Shown: positions 19,597 through 25,946 of the stretch, piece by piece | How positions within the stretch are numbered: the first letter of the stretch is position 1 | Layout: the number at the start of each line of letters is the position of its first letter | Origin: Usitatibacter rugosus | GTDB taxonomy: Bacteria > Pseudomonadota > Gammaproteobacteria > Burkholderiales > Usitatibacteraceae | DNA: 64,000 nt | Reading direction: 5' to 3' | Assembly (NCBI RefSeq): GCF_013003965.1 | Contig: NZ_CP053069.1 | Span: 1,147,419 to 1,211,418 of the forward strand | The notes under the pieces: generated by a model | The model's database searches: none | Told to the model about the DNA's origin: nothing | What the model saw: the letters and a program-made list of their open reading frames with translations, nothing else | Program-made: the position numbers and the translations under genes

Positions 19597-19842
19597 ATGC
19601 AAGACGTTCGCGCGAGTGCACGGCGGACCCGCCGCGTCGGCGTTGAAGCTGAGTGGGTTAGACCGGCGGACTGCGCCCTTATCTCGGGATTGTCTGAGCC
19701 GACGATCTACCGGGCGATTGCTGCCGGAGGTTGCTTCGAGTCCGTGAAGATGGACGGCGCGCCCAACGCGCCGAGGCTCGTCAATCTCGCAAGTTTCCGA
19801 GGCTGGATTCGTAGCGGAGCGCCGCTCCCCAAGCGCAGATGA
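19597..19842 (+). CDS. Small helix-turn-helix protein, AlpA/excisionase-like
   Basis: An 81-residue basic protein. Residues 24-70 form a MerR/excisionase-type winged helix: VRPADCALISGLSEPTIYRAIAAGG (helix-turn-helix), then a wing with PRLVNLASFRGWIRSG. Such proteins act as directionality factors or as transcriptional activators of the integrase in P4-like elements and PICIs. Position, between integrase and replication genes, supports that role. The ATG is used; the frame also opens from a TTG at 19579. Whether it controls excision, transcription or both cannot be seen. Confidence 0.65.
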   Translation: MQDVRASARRTRRVGVEAEWVRPADCALISGLSEPTIYRAIAAGGCFESVKMDGAPNAPRLVNLASFRGWIRSGAPLPKRR

Positions 19843-20030
19843 GCGGGCGTGCCCCATTCGGAAAGCTCATGAGCGCGCGCGCCTTGCGGCGCGCCACGAG
19901 ACTCCGTAACGGCGTCGGGGTCGTCAACTTGTCGAGGATGGGCGGCATGCATCGCGCCTCGCGCGTCGATGGAACACTCCTCCTCTTTCCCGCCATGCAT
20001 CGGAGCGGCCGTTATGGCCGCAACCGTTGA
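19839..20030 (+). CDS. Possible small protein, unrecognised
   Basis: A 63-residue frame that overlaps the preceding stop in ATGA, the junction style used throughout this island. The sequence is Arg-, Gly- and Met-rich (MGGMHRASR) with no known motif. The neighbouring small frame on the other strand is no better. Kept only because the 197-base gap would otherwise be empty and because of the coupled start; it may be noncoding. Confidence 0.25.
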   Translation: MSGRAPFGKLMSARALRRATRLRNGVGVVNLSRMGGMHRASRVDGTLLLFPAMHRSGRYGRNR

Positions 20031-20039
20031 CGCCGAAAC

Positions 20040-20465
20040 GTGACGACGGCCGAAGTAGTCGCCCACTTTGTCGGAGCGCGAGCAGTCGGACGCGACAGGT
20101 TCGTCGCGCCTTGCCCGAATCCGGATCACGACGACAAGCGGCCGTCGGTTTCGATTCTCGGGCTCGACAACGGAACCACGCTTTGCCTCTGTAGAGCGGG
20201 CTGTAAGACCTCGGAGGTTCTCGAAGCGGCCGGGCTGCGATTTTCAAATCTGTACGAGCCCGAGCGTTCGTCGAGCAATTCGAGTCGCACTCCGCATCCT
20301 CTGAGCGAATTGGCGCGAACGCTCGAAACCGACCTAATGCTCGCCGTCATTTGCGCGGCGCAGATGGCGAACGACAAGCCGCTTTCGCCATCGGCACGAG
20401 AGCGACTTCGCGAGGCGTCCGGTCGGATTCTTCGAGCCTTGGACACGTGCCGCCCGAAGCGATGA
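20040..20465 (+). CDS. Primase-type zinc-finger protein
   Basis: A 141-residue protein whose first 75 residues resemble the CHC2 zinc-binding domain of DnaG-like primases: APCPNPDHDDKRPSVSI gives C and H ligands, and LCLCRAGC gives the later cysteines, followed by a helix (SEVLEAAGL). No TOPRIM or polymerase domain is attached; the rest is helical and unrecognised. It starts with GTG and ends in ATGA overlap with the AAA ATPase gene, so the two probably work together in replicating the island. It could bind the adjacent repeat array. Confidence 0.65.
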   Translation: MTTAEVVAHFVGARAVGRDRFVAPCPNPDHDDKRPSVSILGLDNGTTLCLCRAGCKTSEVLEAAGLRFSNLYEPERSSSNSSRTPHPLSELARTLETDLMLAVICAAQMANDKPLSPSARERLREASGRILRALDTCRPKR

Positions 20466-21583
20466 ACGCTCCCGACCCGCCGTTCGCAACGCCGAACGCA
20501 CGAACGACCGTCACGGTCGCGAAACCCTCGTGGGTCCGGCCGTTGTCGTGTTTCCCCGTATCGGAGGTCTGGGGCGAACTCGTCGCGAGCCCCTCTCTCG
20601 TGAAAAATTTTCTCGCGCCGGGACAGATCACGGTTCTTTTCGCTCCATCGGCGCACTTCAAGAGCGTTTTCGCGATTGACTTCGCCATGTGCGCGGGCAC
20701 GGGACATCCGTTCCACGGCTTCAAAGTGCGCCGCGTTCCCGTGCTCTACGTGGCGGGCGAGGGTCACGCCGGGATACGCAAGCGCCTTCGCGCGTGGCTT
20801 CTCGACCGTGGCTATACCGATGAGAGCGAGCCGCCGTGGGTCCACGTGACGACCGCCCCCGCCGACCTCATGTCGAAGCCGGGCGAACTTCGCGCGACGG
20901 TCGCCGAGGTCGAGCGCTTCTACGGCGCGCCCGTGGGCTTGGTCGTAATCGACACGCTCGCGGCGAATTTCGGCGCGGGAGACGAGAACCACGCGACCGA
21001 TATGCAAGTCGCGATAAACAACGCGCGCAATGCAAGTCCTGGCGCTGCCGTGCTCCTCGTGCATCACGTGGGCCACGGTCAATCGGAACGCGAGCGCGGG
21101 AGCTACGCACTCGTGGGCGCGGCCGACATTCGCATACGTGCGACCTACGACGACGTATCCAAGGTCGTCGAACTCGAATGGCTCAAGTTGAAAGACGACG
21201 AGCGCCCCGAGCCGCTCGCCTTCGCGTGGCGCAAGGTCGCTCTCGGATGGTTCGACGAGGAGGGCGAGGAACTAACGAGCGTCGTACTCGACCGCCTGAA
21301 CGGTCCCGCGCCGCCTCGCACGCCGCGCGCCGTGGGCATGGGAAAGAATCAAGAGACGGCCATGCGCGCTTTGCGGACCCTACTTACGGCCGCCCGCAAG
21401 AACCTACAGGAGCGCGGCGACGACCCGACCAAGGCTTGCATTCTCATTGACGGTTGGAAGGCCGACCTCGCACGCCGAGGCATCGACCGGCGGCGTTTCC
21501 ACGAACTTCTAAACGACTTGGTCGAGCGTCGCCTAATCGTAATCGACCGTGTCCACGTTGCCCCCGTCGAGGGAGTCCCATGA
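20462..21583 (+). CDS. RepA-like AAA (AAA_25) ATPase, replication helicase candidate
   Basis: A 373-residue RecA-fold ATPase of the RepA/AAA_25 group found in plasmids and mobile elements. The Walker A region is APSAHFKS (residues 61-68), lacking the usual glycines but keeping the lysine and serine; variants with FKS occur in this group. Walker B is LVVIDTLAANFG (about 160-171), followed by the group-typical DENHATDM. VLLVHHVGH is sensor-like. The C-terminal 90 residues look like a winged helix (RRFHELLNDLVERRLIVID). It begins inside the stop of the primase finger gene (ATGA) and its end overlaps the repeat-bearing frame. Confidence 0.8.
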   Translation: MNAPDPPFATPNARTTVTVAKPSWVRPLSCFPVSEVWGELVASPSLVKNFLAPGQITVLFAPSAHFKSVFAIDFAMCAGTGHPFHGFKVRRVPVLYVAGEGHAGIRKRLRAWLLDRGYTDESEPPWVHVTTAPADLMSKPGELRATVAEVERFYGAPVGLVVIDTLAANFGAGDENHATDMQVAINNARNASPGAAVLLVHHVGHGQSERERGSYALVGAADIRIRATYDDVSKVVELEWLKLKDDERPEPLAFAWRKVALGWFDEEGEELTSVVLDRLNGPAPPRTPRAVGMGKNQETAMRALRTLLTAARKNLQERGDDPTKACILIDGWKADLARRGIDRRRFHELLNDLVERRLIVIDRVHVAPVEGVP

Positions 21584-21951
21584 CAGTCCGAAACGCGTCC
21601 GAATCTTGTCCGAAAGGCGTCCGAACCGCCGTCCGAGATTCGTCCGAGAAATGTCCGAAACCGTTTTCGGCAAGCGTCCGAAACGTGATGCCCCCCTATT
21701 ACTACGTAATACAAGGCGTAGTTCGGACGCGTCCGAAACGCAACGCGTGTCCGAATCACAACGCGCTACGGCTGGAAGCCTCCGCGCTACTCGCGGCGCG
21801 GCGGAAGCCGACGACGACGGGGCGGAGTACGGCCGGGGCGGTACCCAATGAGCAAAAACGAAAGTTTCCGAGAGCGGGGCTCGCCCGCCTTTCTCAGTTT
21901 ACGAGTCCTCCCGTTGTGAGAATTCGCGGCCGTCCCGTCTTTCGGAGGTAG
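21580..21951 (+). CDS. Open frame over the repeat array, doubtful gene
   Basis: A 123-residue frame starting by ATGA overlap with the ATPase stop. Its first 60 codons run through the 11-base GTCCGA repeats and give a degenerate series of SESCPK, VRTAVRD, SEKCPK and SVRN. Because 11 is not a multiple of three, the repeat is not conserved as peptide and must be kept for DNA reasons. The later part has no motif. It is probably not a functional protein, though a short translated leader is possible. Confidence 0.2.
   Translation: MTVRNASESCPKGVRTAVRDSSEKCPKPFSASVRNVMPPYYYVIQGVVRTRPKRNACPNHNALRLEASALLAARRKPTTTGRSTAGAVPNEQKRKFPRAGLARLSQFTSPPVVRIRGRPVFRR
21586..21754. repeat. GTCCGA iteron-like array, 11-base period; candidate replication origin
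   Basis: GTCCGA begins at 21586, 21597, 21608, 21619, 21631, 21642, 21653, 21676, 21731 and 21749, with one inverted copy at 21723-21728. Seven successive copies are 11 or 12 bases apart, about one helical turn, so a bound protein would sit on one face of the DNA. The consensus extends to GTCCGAAA in several copies. The array is directly downstream of the replication genes, the usual place for iterons. A short AT-rich stretch (TATTACTACGTAATAC) lies between the two groups. Confidence 0.75.
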
Positions 21952-21953
21952 CC

Positions 21954-22499
21954 ATGCCGCGCAAAACGCCCACGAAGGCTCAGAAGCCGCGCAAGGTCGC
22001 GAAGGCATCGACGCATCCCTCGCGTTTCCCCGCGCCCCCCAAGGGCCTTCCGGCGACCGTGCGGACCGCGTTCGGTCGAATCTGGGAAGAGCACGCCGAG
22101 CGCCTCGGCCCGGGCGATGTCGGGGCGGTCGCCGAACTCGCGGCGTTACGTACCCGCGCTCGCACGATGGCAAAGCGCCTCGACCGCGAGGGACCCACGA
22201 TCAAGGGCGCGAGCGGCTCCAAGAAAGCGAACCCGGCTATCGCCGCCCTCGCCGCGTTGACCCGTCGCGAACGTCGCCTCGTAAGCGACCTCGGGCTGAC
22301 GCGCCCCAATTTCGGCACGGCTCGGCAAATCCACGTCGGCAAGCAACGCGAAGACGTGGCGAGAACGATTGACCGCACGTTCGCGGGTCCCGGCGGCGAC
22401 TTGCTCGCGGGCCACGACGAATGGGCGGCAGAGAAAAAGGCTCCCGGCCAAATCTCGCAAACGGCTTTGCGAATGGTCCGGGCTTGGTCGGGACGTTAA
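21954..22499 (+). CDS. Phage terminase small subunit, P27 family
   Basis: A 181-residue DNA-packaging protein that in phages selects the pac or cos site for the large terminase. After a basic N-terminus (residues 1-30), the P27-type body runs LPATVRTAFGRIWEEHAERL, then DREGPTIKG, KKANPAIAAL and LGLTRPNFG: the eG, NPA and LGLt-p positions are the family's signature order. No large terminase is present anywhere in the window. A lone small terminase is a known satellite strategy to redirect packaging by a helper phage. It is followed 14 bases later by a GAGGAG site and the next gene. Confidence 0.75.
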   Translation: MPRKTPTKAQKPRKVAKASTHPSRFPAPPKGLPATVRTAFGRIWEEHAERLGPGDVGAVAELAALRTRARTMAKRLDREGPTIKGASGSKKANPAIAALAALTRRERRLVSDLGLTRPNFGTARQIHVGKQREDVARTIDRTFAGPGGDLLAGHDEWAAEKKAPGQISQTALRMVRAWSGR

Positions 22500-22513
22500 C
22501 GAGGAGCGAAACC

Positions 22514-23257
22514 ATGAGAGCACTACACGTCGTCTTTCCCACGCAAACGCGCACGGCCTCGCCCGGGCTCGTCGAACGTCTCGCGAAGGATGCTCGCGAA
22601 CGCGCCGCCGCACTCGCCGAGGAGCACGACCCCGAGAAACTCACGGCATCGAGCGTCGCCGTTTGTGACGTGCTCGCCGACGCGATTCGCGCCGCGCGCG
22701 GAAGCGACCGCATGCTCGACGTACTCCAGAACATCCGGCGCGCCTTCGACGGCGAAGAATTCGACGGCGACCACGAGGCAATACGAGCGGCCCGCTACCT
22801 TCGCCGAGCCTTGCAAGCCGTGCACGGCGTCGCGCCGGAATTCGAGACGCCGGACGTGAGCGAGTTTCGCGGCGAACTGGCACTCGGCATCGCCCGATTG
22901 GACGCGGCCAACAAGAGCGCATGGAGTCGGATCATCGGAGCGGGGCAAGTCGTCGGATGGCATCTCCCGCGCGCCGTGCAGAAGTGCGACGACGTGGGGC
23001 TCGTTGTTCGCGCGATGCGTCGCGCCGGACTCTTGCCCCGCGAACTCGACCCGCGCCTTTGCTACGGGCCGGTCGGCGACCCACGAGCCGACGAGGCCAC
23101 GCCCGCGCGCAATGCCGCGCACGCCATCGACGTACTACGACGGCTCGAACCTATCCGCAATATGGAACGTCACGCGGAGGGCGAGCGCGTAGGCCAGGAC
23201 ATCGCCGCCCGCGTTCGCGCAATCGTCGAAATGGAACACGAGGAGAACGCCGCATGA
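22514..23257 (+). CDS. Island protein, unrecognised, all-helical
   Basis: A 247-residue protein with a strong GAGGAG ribosome site 7 bases before its ATG. Predominantly helical and charged (ERLAKDARERAAALAEEHD, then AIRAARYLRRALQAVHG). There are no membrane segments, signal peptide, zinc or nucleotide motifs. It ends in ATGA overlap with the next gene, so it is part of the island's polycistronic unit. Its place after the small terminase is where satellites keep helper-interference or capsid-remodelling genes, but nothing in the sequence shows such a role. Confidence 0.65.
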   Translation: MRALHVVFPTQTRTASPGLVERLAKDARERAAALAEEHDPEKLTASSVAVCDVLADAIRAARGSDRMLDVLQNIRRAFDGEEFDGDHEAIRAARYLRRALQAVHGVAPEFETPDVSEFRGELALGIARLDAANKSAWSRIIGAGQVVGWHLPRAVQKCDDVGLVVRAMRRAGLLPRELDPRLCYGPVGDPRADEATPARNAAHAIDVLRRLEPIRNMERHAEGERVGQDIAARVRAIVEMEHEENAA

Positions 23258-23523
23258 GCGCCGACAAAGCAACGCTAGAAGCATTGGGCTTGGTCGTACG
23301 TGAGATGTTCGACAAGCTCCGAGACGAGATGCGCTCCGAGCTACGGCGCGCGGACCGTTCGCACGAACTGCGACTCACTATCGACGAGCTGGGTATCGAG
23401 GAGACGCTTCGCGACTTGCGTTCGTTCGTTCACGTAGCCGCTTACGAAAAATCGCGGCTCATCGAGGAGCGGGGCGGCTCGCCGCCGTGGCTTACCTCGC
23501 TCGATTCGGAGCGCATGCCATGA
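23254..23523 (+). CDS. Small island protein, coiled-coil-like
   Basis: An 89-residue acidic and basic helical protein (LVVREMFDKLRDEMRSELRRADR, then IEETLRDLRSFV), likely a short coiled coil. It starts and ends by ATGA overlap with both neighbours, which argues it is really translated. No family recognised. Confidence 0.55.
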   Translation: MSADKATLEALGLVVREMFDKLRDEMRSELRRADRSHELRLTIDELGIEETLRDLRSFVHVAAYEKSRLIEERGGSPPWLTSLDSERMP

Positions 23524-24092
23524 GACCGCATCCGACGGCCATGCATGAGCTACTGCACGCGGTCGCGGGACAAGCGTTCCTGTGCCAACTCCCGAACATC
23601 CGTGACGTTCGCGTGCTCATTACCTTGACCGCGAAGCAACCGGCGGGCGACGGGGAATGCGTGCTCGCGTTGCCCGAGCCGCTCCGCGCAAGCATCGACC
23701 GCGCCTCCCTCGTCGCATGGGCGGCTTGCGGCCCAATGGGATTCCATCTCGGGCCGAAGGATATTGGCGAGGCCATCGCCGAGGGGCGGCTCGACGACTT
23801 CCTGTCGGAGTCGGACATCGAAAAAGCGTCGCGCCTCGGAGCCATCGACCAATTCGTCGCGGCGTGCTCGGCCCACTACTGGCGGGCTCGGTTGTCGGTT
23901 GACTCGTGCATCGAGTTGAATCGAGTTTTTACGAGCGACGCGTATCTCGCGCACGAGCCGATGCTACCGCTCGACGCGATATGCACGGGACGACTCGCGG
24001 TTCGAATGCTCCACAAGGCGCGAGCAGCCGTAACCCAACACTTACCCGCGAGCGTTTGCACGGCCGCCACGCGGCAAAGGCTCATCGCATGA
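23520..24092 (+). CDS. Putative zinc metallopeptidase with HELLH motif
   Basis: A 190-residue protein with HELLH at residues 9-13 (HPTAMHELLHAVAG). It lies in an amphipathic helix at the very N-terminus and fits the HExxH zinc-protease pattern, in a setting like the short M41/FtsH-like peptidases of mobile elements (HE-x-x-HAV). A third ligand, possibly D or H in the helical region IDQFVAACSAHYW, is uncertain. The remaining segment has LLAxPE-like strands (VRVLITLTAK) but is not recognised. It overlaps both neighbours by ATGA. A chance HExxH is possible, so the enzyme call is tentative. Confidence 0.55.
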   Translation: MRPHPTAMHELLHAVAGQAFLCQLPNIRDVRVLITLTAKQPAGDGECVLALPEPLRASIDRASLVAWAACGPMGFHLGPKDIGEAIAEGRLDDFLSESDIEKASRLGAIDQFVAACSAHYWRARLSVDSCIELNRVFTSDAYLAHEPMLPLDAICTGRLAVRMLHKARAAVTQHLPASVCTAATRQRLIA

Positions 24093-24136
24093 GCAAGCGC
24101 GTTATCCGTGTCACTTACAGACCCAAGGAGATTCCC

Positions 24137-24325
24137 ATGATTGAGCAACCGAATTCGCAACCCGAGTTTGCCCCCGAAATTTTCGAGGCGGCGAAGCGTG
24201 CGGGTTACATCATCGCGAGGAACCGCGTTGCGTCGGACCAGTACGACTTGTTGCGCCCGGACGGCAGTATCGGAGCCGCCGGGCTCACGCGAGAAAAATT
24301 GGAAGCCGCCGCCCGCACTTGGTAA
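24137..24325 (+). CDS. Small island protein, unrecognised
   Basis: A 62-residue protein (MIEQPNSQPEFAPEIFEAAK...). The ATG at 24137 has an AAGGAG site six bases upstream, the best in the island, so it is chosen over a start at 24089 that overlaps the previous stop by ATGA and would add 16 residues. The sequence SDQYDLLRPDGSIGAAGLTREKLEAA looks like a small folded alpha/beta unit. No family recognised. Confidence 0.55.
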   Translation: MIEQPNSQPEFAPEIFEAAKRAGYIIARNRVASDQYDLLRPDGSIGAAGLTREKLEAAARTW

Positions 24326-24369
24326 GGCAACCTCCGCTCCTCGCCCAGATTCCGCCCGATGGCGGGCGC

Positions 24370-24570
24370 ATGCCCGCCGTCGTGCATCGCTTCGAGCCTG
24401 TCTCGTGCGCGCCGAACGAACTCGGACCGGAGTTGCCGCCGCGCTATGGCTCAATCACGAACCAAGTTTTTAACGAGGAGTCGCTCGTGCGGCGCGGATG
24501 GTCGCCCGATGCCGCCGCCGCCGCCATCGGCGTATCGGGCTGGGGGCCGAACTGGTTCGGGAAACTGTGA
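24370..24570 (+). CDS. Possible small protein, unrecognised
   Basis: A 66-residue frame following the previous gene. It contains LPPRYGSITNQVF and a glycine/tryptophan-rich end (SGWGPNWFGKL). A GAGGAG sequence inside it precedes a GTG at 24488, so only the last 27 codons may be translated. Weak support. Confidence 0.3.
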   Translation: MPAVVHRFEPVSCAPNELGPELPPRYGSITNQVFNEESLVRRGWSPDAAAAAIGVSGWGPNWFGKL

Positions 24571-24930
24571 GCATCACTCCGGAAGGGTTTCCCCTCCCGG
24601 CCGATGCCCGATTCCTCGCCATGCCTTGCCTCGTGTCGTAGTGGCGTTGTTCGTCAACCAGTCGGCGAGTAAGGCAACCCCGCAAAACGACGGGGTTTCA
24701 ATAGGACTGTCCGGAGCCGAAGCCCCAACGGCCTACCGCCGCCGGACAGCAAAGGCAATCGGAACCATTGCGCCGGACGGTATCAACAGCATACGCAAAC
24801 GCCAGACTTAACACGGCGTAAGCGTCACTTAACAAGAGATAGGCCGACGCGCTACGCAAGGGGCGAACGCGTTATCCACAATTTCGAGTGTGTCGCGTTA
24901 TCGCGTCGAGCATGAGGCAAGCTCTCGCCC
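24571..24930. other. Noncoding stretch with two hairpins and a DnaA box
   Basis: No convincing gene in 360 bases. AACCCCG (24676-24682) pairs with CGGGGTT (24691-24697) followed by TT, which fits a terminator for the plus-strand gene block. CTGTCCGG (24707-24714) pairs perfectly with CCGGACAG (24742-24749) across a 27-base loop. A DnaA box lies at 24872-24880. The mix suggests a control or replication region between the packaging genes and the cargo. Confidence 0.5.
24872..24880 (+). promoter_or_regulatory. Perfect DnaA box
   Basis: TTATCCACA, the exact consensus. A single box can arise by chance, but it lies in the only long noncoding stretch on the left of the cargo, and a second near-consensus copy (TTATCCACG) occurs at 27715-27723. 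Confidence 0.5.
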
Positions 24931-25131
24931 ATGAACGACGACGACAACCCGAAGGCGATTTTCCCGTTCGACTACTTCGATCCCATCAAGCGACGATGGG
25001 TCCGGGCGCGTTGGAAAGCGAAGAAGGCCGACATCGAGGCGCGAGGCGGGCGCATCGTCGGGCCGGGATGGGTCCCGAGAGATGTAGACGGCCGCCACGG
25101 GCCATCAACGGATACCGACCGCTCAGACTGA
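24931..25131 (+). CDS. Small conserved-looking island protein
   Basis: A 66-residue protein. FPFDYFDPIKRRWVRARWKAKKADIEARGGRIVGPGWVP resembles small proteins of phages and integrative elements built around a Y-x-DP-x-x-x-R/KW-V-x-AR core, from memory of the pattern. It overlaps the convergent endonuclease gene by nine bases. The function of such proteins is not known to me. Confidence 0.55.
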   Translation: MNDDDNPKAIFPFDYFDPIKRRWVRARWKAKKADIEARGGRIVGPGWVPRDVDGRHGPSTDTDRSD

Positions 25132-25941
25132 CTCGTCGTCGTCGTCGTCGGAAACAACGGGCGGCGATGCCTTCCCCGATTTCTTGCTGGCCTTGGGGGC
25201 GCGCTCTACGCCAGCTTTTCGGAGCTTGCCCTTGTTGAATTCGTAGAAGTCGGGATTGCGTTCGGCGACGAGCTTTAATACATCGTCCATCGCGTCTTCA
25301 AGGTCGACCGGCTCGTCGGGTTTGCCAACGAGCGTTGCTTGAATCGAAACCTCTGTCGGCGACGCGCCGAGGAGGAGGAGGTAGAACCGTTCGAACTGTT
25401 CGTCGCGGTCCGCCGGATCATCACGCCCCGTAAACAACTTAAGACGATGATGAGCATTCACGAAGGTTGATCGCCGTTGCGGCGTCTCATCCTTGGCGGC
25501 GTCCTTGTCGAGGAAAAAAAACGCCACGAGCACGGCGTATGGGAAACGACGATGGAGAGTTACCGCTTCCATCAACATATCGCCGCGCCGATTCACTAGA
25601 TTTTTCTGGAAGTTCTTAGTCGTAGCATCTCGAAAATTAATGGTCTTGATCGAGATTCCCAACAAGAGTCCGGCTTCGGCAGTCGCCCACGTAACATCAA
25701 CTTTCTTCGCGCCCAACCCGCCCGCCATTCGGCGCTCTGCGCCGGAGTCGCCGAGTTCGTCGGCGCCCGCGGGACGTGCCTCCTCCAAACCTCGATGGCG
25801 AAGCTCTTGGGCAACGGCGAGCGAGACGACACGCGAAATGTTCTCGCTATACGCCTTCTTAACGGCGGGCTTGGCGGAATCCGGAGGCTTTGGACCAAGG
25901 GTTTTCAAAGCCTCCTCTAGCAGTTCGAGGATTCGCGCCAT
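25123..25941 (-). CDS. Putative restriction endonuclease of the island R-M pair
   Basis: A 272-residue protein encoded five bases downstream of a DNA methyltransferase. The central segment KKVDVTWATAEAGLLLGISIKTINFRD has the layout of a PD-(D/E)xK nuclease core: an aspartate in the first strand and a lysine in the second (ISIK), with serine where Glu is usual. RFPYAVLVAFFFLDKD is a following strand. The C-terminus is lysine-rich and then a run of aspartates. The nuclease call rests on this motif plus the methyltransferase neighbour; it could instead be an accessory protein. Target sequence unknown. Confidence 0.6.
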   Translation of the reverse strand: MARILELLEEALKTLGPKPPDSAKPAVKKAYSENISRVVSLAVAQELRHRGLEEARPAGADELGDSGAERRMAGGLGAKKVDVTWATAEAGLLLGISIKTINFRDATTKNFQKNLVNRRGDMLMEAVTLHRRFPYAVLVAFFFLDKDAAKDETPQRRSTFVNAHHRLKLFTGRDDPADRDEQFERFYLLLLGASPTEVSIQATLVGKPDEPVDLEDAMDDVLKLVAERNPDFYEFNKGKLRKAGVERAPKASKKSGKASPPVVSDDDDDESV

Positions 25942-25946
25942 TGTTC

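Noticed and set aside
21586..21754. Repeats considered as a CRISPR array
   Set aside because: The repeat is only 6-8 bases at 11-base spacing, with no 25-40-base repeats, no spacers and no cas genes.
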